Assembly (NCBI RefSeq): GCF_019219825.1
Contig: NZ_JAHUXH010000002.1
Span: 62,001-126,000 of the forward strand
DNA from: Streptomyces sp. TRM70350
GTDB lineage: Bacteria; Actinomycetota; Actinomycetes; Streptomycetales; Streptomycetaceae
DNA: 64,000 nt
Reading direction: 5' to 3'
The number at the start of each line of letters is the position of its first letter. Position 1 is the stretch's first letter. A program made the position numbers and the translations under genes. The notes below the pieces were generated by a model. That model ran no database searches and was not told the origin of the DNA. It saw nothing but the letters and a program-made list of their open reading frames with translations. Positions 51,458-59,675 of the stretch are shown here, in pieces.

Positions 51458-52270
51458 GTGAAAAAGCTCTCCGCACGACGACGCCATCCGCTGGCGGCGG
51501 TCGTCGTCCTACTCCTCGCGCTGGCGGCCACGGGGGTGCTGTACACCGCGCTCGCGCCTGCGGGTAAGGCGCAGGCCGATGACACCGCCCAGTCCCTCGC
51601 CATCGAAGAGGGCAAGAAGCTCTACGCCGTCGGCTGCGCCAGCTGCCACGGCACCGGCGGTCAGGGCACCTCCGACGGTCCCAGCCTGGTCGGCGTGGGC
51701 GCGGCGGCCGTCGACTTCCAGGTCGGCACCGGCCGTATGCCCGCCGCGACCTCCCAGGGCGCCCAGATCCCGGAGAAGAAGGTCGTCTACAGCCAGGCCC
51801 AGATCGACCAGCTCGCCGCGTACATCGCCTCGCTCGGCCCCGGCCCGGCCATTCCGACCGAGGAGCAGTACAGCACGGAGGGCGCGGACAGCGCCGAGGG
51901 CGGCCAGCTGTTCCGCACCAACTGCGCGCAGTGCCACAACTTCACCGGCAAGGGCGGCGCGCTGACCCACGGCAAGTACGCGCCGTCCCTGGAAGGCGTC
52001 TCCCAGAAGCACCTCTACGAGGCCATGCTGACCGGCCCGCAGAACATGCCGTCCTTCCCTGACACGGTGCTGACCGAGCAGAACAAGAAGGACATCATCG
52101 CGTACCTGGAGGCGGTCAACAGCCCCGATACGGAGAGCCCCGGCGGTCTGGGACTGGGCGGCCTCGGGCCGGTCAGTGAGGGCCTCTTCGGCTGGATCTT
52201 CGGTCTCGGCGGACTGATCGCCGTCGCCGTGTGGGTCGCCGCCCGGACCGCAAAGGCCAAGAAGTCATGA
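51458..52270 (+). CDS. qcrC: Diheme cytochrome c subunit of the cytochrome bc1 complex
   Basis: A 270-residue membrane-anchored cytochrome with two c-type heme sites, C60ASCH and C156AQCH, joined to an N-terminal helix (AAVVVLLLALAATGVLY) and a C-terminal helix (GLFGWIFGLGGLIAVAVWVA). Actinobacteria use this diheme subunit in place of soluble cytochrome c, carrying electrons from QcrA/B to CtaC within a supercomplex. Start GTG 51458; its stop overlaps the qcrA ATG. Confidence 0.95.
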   Translation: MKKLSARRRHPLAAVVVLLLALAATGVLYTALAPAGKAQADDTAQSLAIEEGKKLYAVGCASCHGTGGQGTSDGPSLVGVGAAAVDFQVGTGRMPAATSQGAQIPEKKVVYSQAQIDQLAAYIASLGPGPAIPTEEQYSTEGADSAEGGQLFRTNCAQCHNFTGKGGALTHGKYAPSLEGVSQKHLYEAMLTGPQNMPSFPDTVLTEQNKKDIIAYLEAVNSPDTESPGGLGLGGLGPVSEGLFGWIFGLGGLIAVAVWVAARTAKAKKS

Positions 52271-53316
52271 GTAGCCAAGACATCCCAGAAGAGAACCTGC
52301 CCGCCGAGCGAGGCGGCGCGGTCGACGTCGCCGACGAGAAGCACCCGTTCGCGGACCCGGGTCTGCCCCCGCACGAGCACCGGATCCAGGACATCGACGA
52401 GCGGGCCGCCAAGCGGTCCGAGCGCACGGTGGCCCTGCTGTTCACGGTGTCGATGCTGGCCACGATCGGCTTCATCGCCTCGTTCGTGGCGATCCCGATC
52501 GACAAGTCCGTCTACATCTGGCCGCTCGGGCACATCAGCGCGCTGAACTTCGCGCTCGGCATGACCCTCGGCCTCGCGCTGTTCTGCATCGGCGCGGGCG
52601 CGGTCCACTGGGCCCGCACCCTGATGTCCGACGTGGAGGTCGCCGACGAGCGGCACCCGATCGAGGCCTCCCCCGAGGTCCGCGCGAAGGTCCACGCCGA
52701 CTTCCGGCAGGGTGCCAAGGAGTCCGCGCTCGGCCGCCGCAAGCTGATCCGCAACACGATGCTCGGCGCGCTCACCCTGGTGCCGCTGTCCGGCGTCGTG
52801 CTGCTGCGCGACCTCGGCCCGCTGCCCGAGGACAAGCTCCGCCACACCCTGTGGAGGAGGGGCAAGCGGCTCGTCAACATGAACACGAACGAGCCGCTGC
52901 GTCCCTCCGACGTCATCGTCGGCTCCCTCACCTTCGTCAAGCCCGAGGGCCTGGAGGAGCACGACCACGACTTCAACACCGAGATCGCCAAGGCCGCCGT
53001 GATGGTCGTCCGGATCCAGCCGGAGGACATCAAGGACCAGCGCGAGCTCGAGTGGTCGCACGAGGGCATCGTGGCGTACTCGAAGATCTGCACCCACGTC
53101 GGTTGCCCGGTCTCGCTGTACGAGCAGCAGACGCACCACGTGCTGTGCCCCTGCCACCAGTCCACCTTCGACCTCTCCGACGGTGCCCGGGTCATCTTCG
53201 GCCCCGCCGGTCACCCCCTGCCGCAGCTGCGCATCGGGGTGAACGACGAGGGTTACCTCGAGGCGCTCGGCGACTTCGAAGAGCCCGTCGGTCCTGCATT
53301 CTGGGAGCGCGGATGA
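52267..53316 (+). CDS. qcrA: Rieske iron-sulfur subunit of the cytochrome bc1 complex
   Basis: A 349-residue protein with three N-terminal membrane helices, as in actinobacteria, and a C-terminal Rieske domain. The 2Fe-2S ligands are C275 and H277 (CTHVGC) and C294 and H297 (CPCH), with a structural disulfide C280-C296. It takes electrons from menaquinol at QcrB and passes them to QcrC. ATG 52267 overlaps the qcrC stop by four bases. Confidence 0.95.
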   Translation: MSSQDIPEENLPAERGGAVDVADEKHPFADPGLPPHEHRIQDIDERAAKRSERTVALLFTVSMLATIGFIASFVAIPIDKSVYIWPLGHISALNFALGMTLGLALFCIGAGAVHWARTLMSDVEVADERHPIEASPEVRAKVHADFRQGAKESALGRRKLIRNTMLGALTLVPLSGVVLLRDLGPLPEDKLRHTLWRRGKRLVNMNTNEPLRPSDVIVGSLTFVKPEGLEEHDHDFNTEIAKAAVMVVRIQPEDIKDQRELEWSHEGIVAYSKICTHVGCPVSLYEQQTHHVLCPCHQSTFDLSDGARVIFGPAGHPLPQLRIGVNDEGYLEALGDFEEPVGPAFWERG

Positions 53317-54950
53317 GCACTACGACCCCCTCCGAGTCCCGCTCTCGCGGGAAGGCACCGGCCGGCGAGCGCGTCGCCGACTGGGCCGACGGCCGGCTCG
53401 GGATCTACTCCCTGGCCAAGGCCAACATGCGCAAGATCTTCCCGGACCACTGGTCCTTCATGCTGGGCGAGATCTGCCTGTACACCTTCCTCATCATCAT
53501 CCTCACGGGTGTGTACCTGACGCTGTTCTTCCACCCGTCGATGAACGAGGTGGAGTACCACGGCAGTTACGTCCCCATGCAGGGCGTGCTGATGAGTGAG
53601 GCGTACGCCTCCACGCTCGACATCAGCTTCGACGTGCGCGGCGGTCTGCTGATCCGGCAGATCCACCACTGGGCGGCGATCATCTTCCTCGCCGGCATGT
53701 TCGTGCACATGATGCGCGTCTTCTTCACCGGCGCGTTCCGCAAGCCGCGTGAGATCAACTGGCTGTTCGGCTTCCTGCTGTTCGTCCTCGGCATGTTCAC
53801 CGGTTTCACCGGTTACTCGCTCCCGGACGACCTGCTCTCCGGCACCGGTGTCCGCTTCACCCAGGGCGCGATCCTGTCCATGCCGATCGTGGGCACGTAC
53901 ATCTCGTTCTTCCTGTTCGGCGGCGAGTTCCCGGGCACCGACTTCGTGGCCCGCTTCTACTCGATCCACATCCTGCTGCTGCCGGGCATCATGCTCGGCC
54001 TCGTGGTGGCGCACCTGATCCTGGTCTTCTACCACAAGCACACGCAGTTCGCGGGCCCCGGAAAGACCAACAAGAACGTCGTGGGCATGCCGCTGCTGCC
54101 GGTCTACATGGCCAAGGCCGGAGGCTTCTTCTTCCTGGTCTTCGGTCTGATCGCGGCCCTGTCCGCCATCGCGACCGTCAACCCGATCTGGGTGCTCGGC
54201 CCGTACCGTCCGGACCTTGTGTCCACCGGCGCCCAGCCCGACTGGTACATGGGCTTCGCCGAAGGCCTGGTCCGCGCCATGCCCGGCTGGGAGATCAACT
54301 TCTGGGGTCACACGCTGGTCCTGGGCGTGTTCGTCCCGCTGGTGCTGTTCGGTGTGTTCCTCGCCGTGATCGCGCTGTACCCGTTCATCGAGGCGTGGAT
54401 CACCGGGGACAAGCGCGAGCACCACATCCTGGACCGGCCGCGCAACGCCCCGACCCGGACCGCCTTCGGTGTCGCCTGGGTCACCGCGTACATGATCATG
54501 CTGATCGGCGGTGGCAACGACATCGTCGCCACGCACTTCCACCTGTCGATCAACGCGGTCACCTGGTTCGTCCGGATCGGGTTCTTCGTGGGGCCCGTCA
54601 TCGCGTTCATCATCACCAAGCGGATCTGCCTCGGCCTGCAGCGCCGGGACAGGGACAAGGTGCTGCACGGCCGGGAGACCGGCACCATCAAGCGCCTGCC
54701 GCACGGTGAGTTCATCGAGGTCCACGAGCCGCTCAGCCAGGAGGCCCTGTACACGCTCACGGCACACGAGCAGTACCAGCCGGCCGAGATCGGTCCGACG
54801 GTCGACGAGAACGGTGTCGAGCGCAAGGTGAAGGGCTCCGAGAAGCTGCGCGCCAAGCTCAGCAACGCGTACTTCGGTGGGGACGCCCAGATCCCCAAGC
54901 CCTCCGTCGAGGAGTACAAGGAGATCACGAGCGGCCACGGCCACCACTGA
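53313..54950 (+). CDS. qcrB: Cytochrome b subunit of the cytochrome bc1 complex
   Basis: A 545-residue integral membrane subunit that oxidises menaquinol. Heme-binding histidines lie in HHWAAIIFLAGMFVHMMRVFF and HILLLPGIMLGLVVAHLI; the quinol-site motif appears as PDWYMGF, the actinobacterial form of PEWY. The C-terminal extension of about 120 hydrophilic residues beyond the usual length (LHGRETGTIKRLPHGEFIEV and on) is typical of the group. ATG 53313 overlaps the qcrA stop. A very strong terminator follows. Confidence 0.96.
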   Translation: MSTTTPSESRSRGKAPAGERVADWADGRLGIYSLAKANMRKIFPDHWSFMLGEICLYTFLIIILTGVYLTLFFHPSMNEVEYHGSYVPMQGVLMSEAYASTLDISFDVRGGLLIRQIHHWAAIIFLAGMFVHMMRVFFTGAFRKPREINWLFGFLLFVLGMFTGFTGYSLPDDLLSGTGVRFTQGAILSMPIVGTYISFFLFGGEFPGTDFVARFYSIHILLLPGIMLGLVVAHLILVFYHKHTQFAGPGKTNKNVVGMPLLPVYMAKAGGFFFLVFGLIAALSAIATVNPIWVLGPYRPDLVSTGAQPDWYMGFAEGLVRAMPGWEINFWGHTLVLGVFVPLVLFGVFLAVIALYPFIEAWITGDKREHHILDRPRNAPTRTAFGVAWVTAYMIMLIGGGNDIVATHFHLSINAVTWFVRIGFFVGPVIAFIITKRICLGLQRRDRDKVLHGRETGTIKRLPHGEFIEVHEPLSQEALYTLTAHEQYQPAEIGPTVDENGVERKVKGSEKLRAKLSNAYFGGDAQIPKPSVEEYKEITSGHGHH

Positions 54951-54970
54951 TCGCTGCACTCGCCACGCCA

Positions 54971-55013
54971 CGGCGAAGGGCCCCGTCCGATGTCCGGACG
55001 GGGCCCTTCGCCG
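54971..55013. terminator. Terminator of the respiratory cluster
   Basis: Perfect 19-bp inverted repeat (54971-54989 and 54995-55013) with loop ATGTC, 20 bp after the qcrB stop. Confidence 0.9.
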
Positions 55014-55027
55014 TCCCCCGGGCTGGA

Positions 55028-55033
55028 TAGGGT
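55028..55033 (+). promoter_or_regulatory. Candidate -10 element of trpD
   Basis: TAGGGT 54 bp upstream of the trpD ATG and just beyond the qcrB terminator, so trpD probably has its own promoter. Confidence 0.4.
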
Positions 55034-55087
55034 GGACCTTGTTCGAGACACGTGTCCCGTACGACGGGACTGACCCAGGAGCGGCTT

Positions 55088-56152
55088 ATGAGCGCTGTGA
55101 CCCCCGCTGGAGGCGACACCGCGGCGGGCCGCTCCTGGCCCGCCCTGCTGAACGGCCTGCTGGACGGCCGTGACCTGAGCGCGGACGACACCGCCTGGGC
55201 GATGGATCTGATCATGCGGGGCGAGGCGACGGACGCGCAGATCGCCGGGTTCGCGGTGGCGCTGCGGGCCAAGGGCGAGACCGTCGAGGAGATCACCGGT
55301 CTCGTACGGACGATGTACGAGCACGCGAACGTGATCGAGGTGCCGGGGGAGACGGTCGACATCGTCGGGACCGGCGGCGACGGCGCGAAGACGGTGAACA
55401 TCTCCACCATGTCGGCGATCGTCATCGCCGGTACGGGCGCGAAGGTCGTCAAGCACGGCAACCGCGCCGCGTCCTCCGCCTCGGGCGCGTCCGACGTGCT
55501 GGAGAAACTGGGCGTCAATCTGGAGCTGACGCCGCAGCGGGTCGCCGAGGTCGCCGAGGAGGCCGGTATCACCTTCTGCTTCGCGGTGAAGTTCCACCCG
55601 GCGCTGCGTCATGTGGCGGCGGCGCGAGGCCAGCTGGGCATCCGGACGACGTTCAACTTCCTGGGCCCGCTGACGAACCCGGCGAAGGTCAAGGCCCAGG
55701 CGGTGGGCGTCGCGGACCTCCGGATGGCGCCGATCGTCGCCGGTGTCTTCGCCGAACGTGGCAACTCCTCGCTGGTCTTCCGCGGTGACGACGGCCTCGA
55801 CGAGCTGACGACCACGTCGACGTCCCGGGTGTGGGTGGTCCGGGACGGCCAGGTGACCGAGGAGACCTTCGACCCGCGCGAGGCGGGCATCGACCTGGTG
55901 CCGGTGGAGGCGCTGCGCGGCGCCGACGCGTCCTACAACGCGGAGGTCGCCCGGCGCCTGCTGGACGGCGAGCCCGGCCCCGTACGGGACGCGGTCCTGC
56001 TCAACGCGGCGGCGGCGCTGGTGGCACTGCGGCCGGGTGACGGGCCGCTGACCGAACAGATCCGCGTGGGCATGGCCAAGGCGGCCGAGTCGATCGACTC
56101 CGGGGCCGCCAAGCGCGTCCTGGACCGCTGGGTGGCCGTCAGCAACGCGTAA
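55088..56152 (+). CDS. trpD: Anthranilate phosphoribosyltransferase
   Basis: A 354-residue enzyme that joins anthranilate to PRPP in tryptophan synthesis. ATG 55088 follows AGGAGCGGCTT. The PRPP site [17 protein letters not shown], the [21 protein letters not shown] motif and [11 protein letters not shown] are diagnostic. It stands apart from other trp genes here. A hairpin follows at 56171, then the SAM-IV riboswitch. Confidence 0.95.
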   Translation: MSAVTPAGGDTAAGRSWPALLNGLLDGRDLSADDTAWAMDLIMRGEATDAQIAGFAVALRAKGETVEEITGLVRTMYEHANVIEVPGETVDIVGTGGDGAKTVNISTMSAIVIAGTGAKVVKHGNRAASSASGASDVLEKLGVNLELTPQRVAEVAEEAGITFCFAVKFHPALRHVAAARGQLGIRTTFNFLGPLTNPAKVKAQAVGVADLRMAPIVAGVFAERGNSSLVFRGDDGLDELTTTSTSRVWVVRDGQVTEETFDPREAGIDLVPVEALRGADASYNAEVARRLLDGEPGPVRDAVLLNAAAALVALRPGDGPLTEQIRVGMAKAAESIDSGAAKRVLDRWVAVSNA

Positions 56153-56170
56153 CCGGACGGAGTGCGGCGC

Positions 56171-56204
56171 GCGTCCCGCGATCCGGACCCGGGTTGCGGG
56201 ACGC
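56171..56204. terminator. Hairpin downstream of trpD
   Basis: GCGTCCCGC (56171-56179) pairs with GCGGGACGC (56196-56204). It may end trpD transcription before the riboswitch; no T-tract follows. Confidence 0.5.
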
Positions 56205-56228
56205 CGATCCTTTCACGTACGTTCCTGT

Positions 56229-56352
56229 TCAGGTCATGAGTGACAGTCATGAGGCCCCGGCCGACTGTCCGGCAACCCTCCGTCCGTGGCGGGGTGCCCC
56301 GGGTGAAGACCAGGCCGTGGGCAGCGAGGTCTACGGCAAGCGCGGACCCCTC
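56229..56352 (+). promoter_or_regulatory. SAM-IV riboswitch
   Basis: The segment beginning TTCAGGTCATGAGTGACAG, followed by TCATGAGGCCCCGGCCGACT, GTCCGGCAACCCTCCG and GGTGCCCCGGGTGAAGACCA, then ending near GGCAAGCGCGGACCCC, matches what I know of the actinomycete SAM-IV class, which binds S-adenosylmethionine. It precedes the PLP enzyme gene at 56479, as expected for sulfur amino acid control. A short ORF and about 70 bases of leader separate the aptamer from the gene. Recognition is from memory of the consensus, not from a covariance search. Confidence 0.88.
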
Positions 56353-56388
56353 GCGAAACCAGGGGTCCTGGTCGTCGAGGAGTCTTCC

Positions 56389-56409
56389 GTGAGCAAGCGA
56401 ATGCGTTAG
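56389..56409 (+). CDS. Possible six-codon leader ORF (MSKRMR)
   Basis: GTGAGCAAGCGAATGCGTTAG encodes VSKRMR (start read as Met) and is preceded by GAGGAG six bases upstream, a better ribosome site than many genes here. It lies between the SAM-IV aptamer and the aminotransferase gene. It could serve as a regulatory uORF whose translation is controlled by the riboswitch. Unproven; size alone makes it weak. Confidence 0.4.
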   Translation: MSKRMR

Positions 56410-56478
56410 GGCCGGTCGCGCCCCGCCTCCGCACACCCCTTTTCTCCTTACCTCTCTGTCTCTCACGGGAGTTCCCCC

Positions 56479-57840
56479 ATGTCCGTCTCCACCGCTGCCG
56501 CCGACCAGACCGTTTGTGCCCCGCTGCCCGTTCTGGGCTGGGATGTCACCGTCCCGCTCGTCACCGGGGGCGAAGTCACCTACGCCGCCCTCGACTACGC
56601 GGCCAGCGCCCCCGCCCTCCAGCGCGTCTGGGACGACGTGGCGGCCTACGCGCCGTACTACGGCAGCGTCCACCGCGGCGCCGGCTACCTCTCCCAGCTC
56701 TCCACCGACCTGTTCGAGAACGCTCGCCGGACCGTCGCCGAGTTCCTCGACTGCCGCGGCGACGACCAGGTGGTCTTCACTAGGTCCACCACCGACTCGC
56801 TGAACCTGCTCGCCGCCGCCCTCCCCGCGGGCTGCCAGGTCTTCGTCTTCGAGACCGAGCACCACGCCTCCCTGCTGCCCTGGCGCGACGCCCACGTCAC
56901 CTACCTCAACGCGCCGCGCACCCCGCAGCAGGCCGTGCGGACCCTGGAGCGGGCGCTCGCCGACCGTGACTCCTACGGCCCGGCCCTGGTCTGCGTCACG
57001 GGCGCCTCCAACGTCACCGGCGAGCTGTGGCCGGTACGGGAGCTCGCCGCGGCCGCGCACGCGCACGGCGCCCGGATCGTGCTGGACGCCGCCCAGCTGG
57101 CGCCCCACCACCCGCTGTCCGTACGGGAGTTGGACGTCGACTGGGTCGCCTTCTCCGGGCACAAGCTGTACGCCCCCTTCGGCTCCGGCGTCCTCGCGGG
57201 CCGCGCCGACTGGCTGCGCGCGGCCGAGCCGTATCTCGCGGGCGGCGGCGCCAGCCGCAAGGTCGCCCGGCGGGCGGACGGCGGCGTGGACGTGGAGTGG
57301 CACGAGGGCGCCGCCCGGCACGAGGCGGGCTCCCCGAACGTCATCGGCGCCTACGCCGTCGCGTCGGCCTGCAAGGCCCTCACCGAGGCCGGTTTCGACG
57401 CGCTCACCGCCCGTGAGCAGCACCTGATCCGGACGGTCCGGGAGGGCCTCGCCGAGGTCCCCGAGGTCAGGATCCTGTCCCTGTTCGGCGACGACGCCCC
57501 CCGTGTCGGCGTGCTCTCCTTCGTCGTCGGCGGCTGGAACAGCTCGCACTTCGCCGCGGCCCTCTCCGCCGAGTACGGCATCGGCGTCCGCGACGGCCTC
57601 TTCTGCGCCCACCCCCTCGTGCGCACCCTGCTCGGCAGCGACCCGCAGACCCAGGGCGAGTGCGGCGCCCCCGAGGCGGCTCCCGGCGAGAAGTCGCTCA
57701 ACGCGATCCGGGTGAGCTTCGGGGCGGGTACGCCGGACGAGCATGTCGAGCGGTTCGTCGCGGCGGTGCGGGAACTGGTCCGCGACGGCGCGAAGTGGAA
57801 CTACCGCACGGTGGACGGGCGTTGCGTCCCCGCCGTGTGA
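56479..57840 (+). CDS. Class V aminotransferase-fold PLP enzyme under SAM-IV control
   Basis: A 453-residue PLP-dependent enzyme of the NifS/CsdA-like fold. The lysine is in VAFSGHKLYAPFGSGVL, preceded by the LDAAQLAPH acid; TGASNVTGELWPV is also family-like. No catalytic loop cysteine like that of true desulfurases is evident near the C-terminal SFGAGTPDEHVERF, so it may be a lyase or aminotransferase of cysteine/sulfur metabolism. GGGAGTTCCCCC precedes ATG 56479. Control by S-adenosylmethionine points to methionine or cysteine pathways. Confidence 0.82.
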   Translation: MSVSTAAADQTVCAPLPVLGWDVTVPLVTGGEVTYAALDYAASAPALQRVWDDVAAYAPYYGSVHRGAGYLSQLSTDLFENARRTVAEFLDCRGDDQVVFTRSTTDSLNLLAAALPAGCQVFVFETEHHASLLPWRDAHVTYLNAPRTPQQAVRTLERALADRDSYGPALVCVTGASNVTGELWPVRELAAAAHAHGARIVLDAAQLAPHHPLSVRELDVDWVAFSGHKLYAPFGSGVLAGRADWLRAAEPYLAGGGASRKVARRADGGVDVEWHEGAARHEAGSPNVIGAYAVASACKALTEAGFDALTAREQHLIRTVREGLAEVPEVRILSLFGDDAPRVGVLSFVVGGWNSSHFAAALSAEYGIGVRDGLFCAHPLVRTLLGSDPQTQGECGAPEAAPGEKSLNAIRVSFGAGTPDEHVERFVAAVRELVRDGAKWNYRTVDGRCVPAV

Positions 57841-57933
57841 ACCGCTGACGCGAACTCGGCGTATGCGCTCCCCTCGGCAGCCGTACGCGGGACAGGGGGC
57901 GCACAGGGCGCAGGCGCTGTGGGAGACGGATCC

Positions 57934-58090
57934 CGGGCCGACGCCGACACCGACGACGGACGCCCCTGGATGGCGACGGAGTTCGTGGACGGGCCGAACC
58001 CGCGGGACGCCGTGCTGGACCACGGGCCGCTCCCCGAGGACGGGGCGCCGGCCGCCGTCCGCGCCAAGGGGATGGTCCACCGCGATGGCA
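57934..58090 (+). pseudogene. Remnant of a Ser/Thr protein kinase
   Basis: In one frame this reads DTDDGRPWMATEFVDGPNPR, DAVLDHGPLPEDGAPAAV and RAKGMVHRDGSG. GRPWMATEFVDG resembles the kinase hinge (RPWLVMEYVEG), GPLP the following helix, and AKGMVHRD the catalytic loop HRD; the intervening helix is shortened and the DFG region, N-lobe and remainder are missing. No plausible start or domain completes it, so it is a decayed fragment. The rest of 57841-58131 shows no gene. Confidence 0.6.
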
Positions 58091-58131
58091 GCGGGCGCTC
58101 GGGGCGACGCCGACTACCCGTCCGCCTCCTT

Positions 58132-58216
58132 CGGGGGTGTGAGGAACCGCGCGACCAGCCGCGACGGGCCCGCGGACGATCGACGGCCCCTCGCGGCGCT
58201 TCCCGCGGAGCGCTTA
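58132..58216 (+). repeat. Dispersed intergenic element, copy 6 (long form)
   Basis: Contains CGGGGGTGTGAGGAACCGCG then CGACCAGCCGCGACGGGCCC and ends CGATCGACGGCCCCTCGCGG, CGCTTCCCGCGGAGCGCTTA. The final TTA is the reverse complement of the stop of the Lrp-type gene, exactly as in copy 3. Confidence 0.75.
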
Positions 58217-58495
58217 GCTGTCCAGCCCGATCGCGAACGCCGCCTCCAGGTCGTGCTGGGAGTACGTCCGGAACGCCACGTGGGTGTCCGTCGCCTCCAC
58301 GCCGGGGATCTTGCTGATGCTGCCGGGGATGACGTCGGCGAGGTCGTCGTGCCGCTTCACGCGGACCATGGCGATCAGGTCGTAGGTGCCGGTGACGGAG
58401 AAGACCTCGCTGACGGAGTCCAGCGCGGCGATCTGCTCGGCGATCTCGGGGATCCGGTCCACGCTGGTCTTGATCAGGACGATCGCGGTGATCAC
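58214..58495 (-). CDS. Lrp/AsnC ligand-binding domain protein (no HTH)
   Basis: A 93-residue stand-alone RAM/AsnC_trans_reg domain: MITAIVLIKTSVDRIPEIAE, ALDSVSEVFSVTGTYDLIAM and VRVKRHDDLADVIPGSISKIPGV are the beta-alpha-beta pattern. Without an HTH it may bind amino acids and form oligomers with other Lrp proteins. Its ATG overlaps the rhomboid stop by four bases, so they form an operon with the rhomboid gene first. Confidence 0.86.
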   Translation of the reverse strand: MITAIVLIKTSVDRIPEIAEQIAALDSVSEVFSVTGTYDLIAMVRVKRHDDLADVIPGSISKIPGVEATDTHVAFRTYSQHDLEAAFAIGLDS

Positions 58496-59226
58496 GGCTG
58501 GTTCTCTCCCTCGGGGGCCGGAGCTGGGGCGACCTTCACTCTAGTCGTCCGGCCGAACCGCGCCCACGCGTACGCGAAGCCCAGGCCGAACCCCACCAGG
58601 TGGGCCAGATAGGCCACCCCCGGCCCGCTGGGCGCCCGGCCCGCCGCCAGCCACTGCAGCGCCACCCAGAAGGGCAGCACCACCCACGCCGGGAAGCGCA
58701 GCGGCAGGAAGAACAGGAACGGCAGCAGGCTGGTCACCCGGGCCCGGGGAAAGAGGAACAGGAAGGCCCCGAGGACCGCCGAGATCGCGCCCGACGCGCC
58801 GACCAGGGACTGCTCGGAGCGGGCGTTGGCCGCCGCGTACCCCAGCAGCGCGAGGTAGCCGCAGCCGAGGTAGAAGAGGGTGAACTCGACGCGGCCCATC
58901 CGTTCCTCGGTCATCACCCCGAAGACGTAGAGGAAGAGCATGTTGCCCAGCAGGTGCACCCAGCTGCCGTGCACGAAGAGGGCCGTCGCCGGGGTGAGGG
59001 CGGCACGGGGGGAACCCTCGAACAGTTCTGCGGGGATCACCCCCCAGTGGCGGAAGTACGCCCGCTGCACGGCGAGCAGCTCGTCGCCGGAGCCGTACGC
59101 CGGACTGAGGCCCGAGGCGGGGCCGATGAGGAAGATCAGGCAGCACAGGGCGATCAGTCCGTACATCACCGGCGCCTGCGGTCGGCGGACCGCCCGGCGG
59201 CCCACCGCGCTCCAGAGGCTGATCAT
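58492..59226 (-). CDS. Rhomboid family intramembrane serine protease
   Basis: A 244-residue protein with six or more helices. The catalytic Ser is in LVGASGAISAVLGAFLF and the His in AHLVGFGLGFAYAW; the HGSWVHLLGNMLFLYVFG motif with the HxxxN segment is typical. ATG 59226 was chosen; a GTG lies six bases upstream. It would cleave membrane proteins. The downstream Lrp-type gene overlaps it. Substrate unknown. Confidence 0.9.
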   Translation of the reverse strand: MISLWSAVGRRAVRRPQAPVMYGLIALCCLIFLIGPASGLSPAYGSGDELLAVQRAYFRHWGVIPAELFEGSPRAALTPATALFVHGSWVHLLGNMLFLYVFGVMTEERMGRVEFTLFYLGCGYLALLGYAAANARSEQSLVGASGAISAVLGAFLFLFPRARVTSLLPFLFFLPLRFPAWVVLPFWVALQWLAAGRAPSGPGVAYLAHLVGFGLGFAYAWARFGRTTRVKVAPAPAPEGENQP

Positions 59227-59313
59227 GGACACAGAGCATGACGTAAGCGGACGCAACCGCACAGACCGCCTCGCCGCCCGGGACGGGCGGGGCGTCGAGG
59301 ACCCGCCAGGCCG

Positions 59314-59319
59314 TAGGGT
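59314..59319 (+). promoter_or_regulatory. Candidate -10 element for the zinc-ribbon gene
   Basis: TAGGGT 81 bp before ATG 59401, in the divergent gap to the rhomboid gene. No clear -35. Confidence 0.3.
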
Positions 59320-59400
59320 TACGAGCCACACGCACCAGGGAAACTGGCGCATCACGGAAGCTACGCATCACCGAAACTAGAAGGAAAGCGAACAGCCACG

Positions 59401-59640
59401 ATGACGGTTCCCCTGCCGACCGACACCACGCGGTGGCGCTGCACCCTCTGCGGCAATCTGACGCGCTTCGACGTGACCCGCTCCTCGAAGGTCGTCGAGT
59501 ACGTCCACCTGGACCTCGCCGGTGAGCCGAGGGTCGAGGAACGCGAGGTGGTCAGTGAGACGATCGAGTCGGTGCGGTGCCGGTGGTGCAACGCCGTGGA
59601 TCAGGTGGAACTCGTGGACAGGCCGGGCGCCGGCTCCTGA
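59401..59640 (+). CDS. Small zinc-ribbon protein (79 aa)
   Basis: A 79-residue protein with two CxxC pairs (RCTLCGNLTRF and RCRWCNAVDQ) spaced by about 40 residues, probably one zinc-binding fold. GGAAAGCGAACAGCC lies upstream. The two knuckles suggest nucleic acid or protein binding. It precedes the NYN-domain RNA-binding protein by 35 bp on the same strand, so an RNA-related role is an inference. No name assigned. Confidence 0.72.
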   Translation: MTVPLPTDTTRWRCTLCGNLTRFDVTRSSKVVEYVHLDLAGEPRVEEREVVSETIESVRCRWCNAVDQVELVDRPGAGS

Positions 59641-59675
59641 CAGGGACCGGCCCCGCAGGGGCATTGGGGTGACGG

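Noticed and set aside
57919-58317. A complete gene starting at GTG 57919
   Set aside because: Only about 50 residues have kinase-like character; the rest runs through a dispersed repeat and antisense to the Lrp-type gene.
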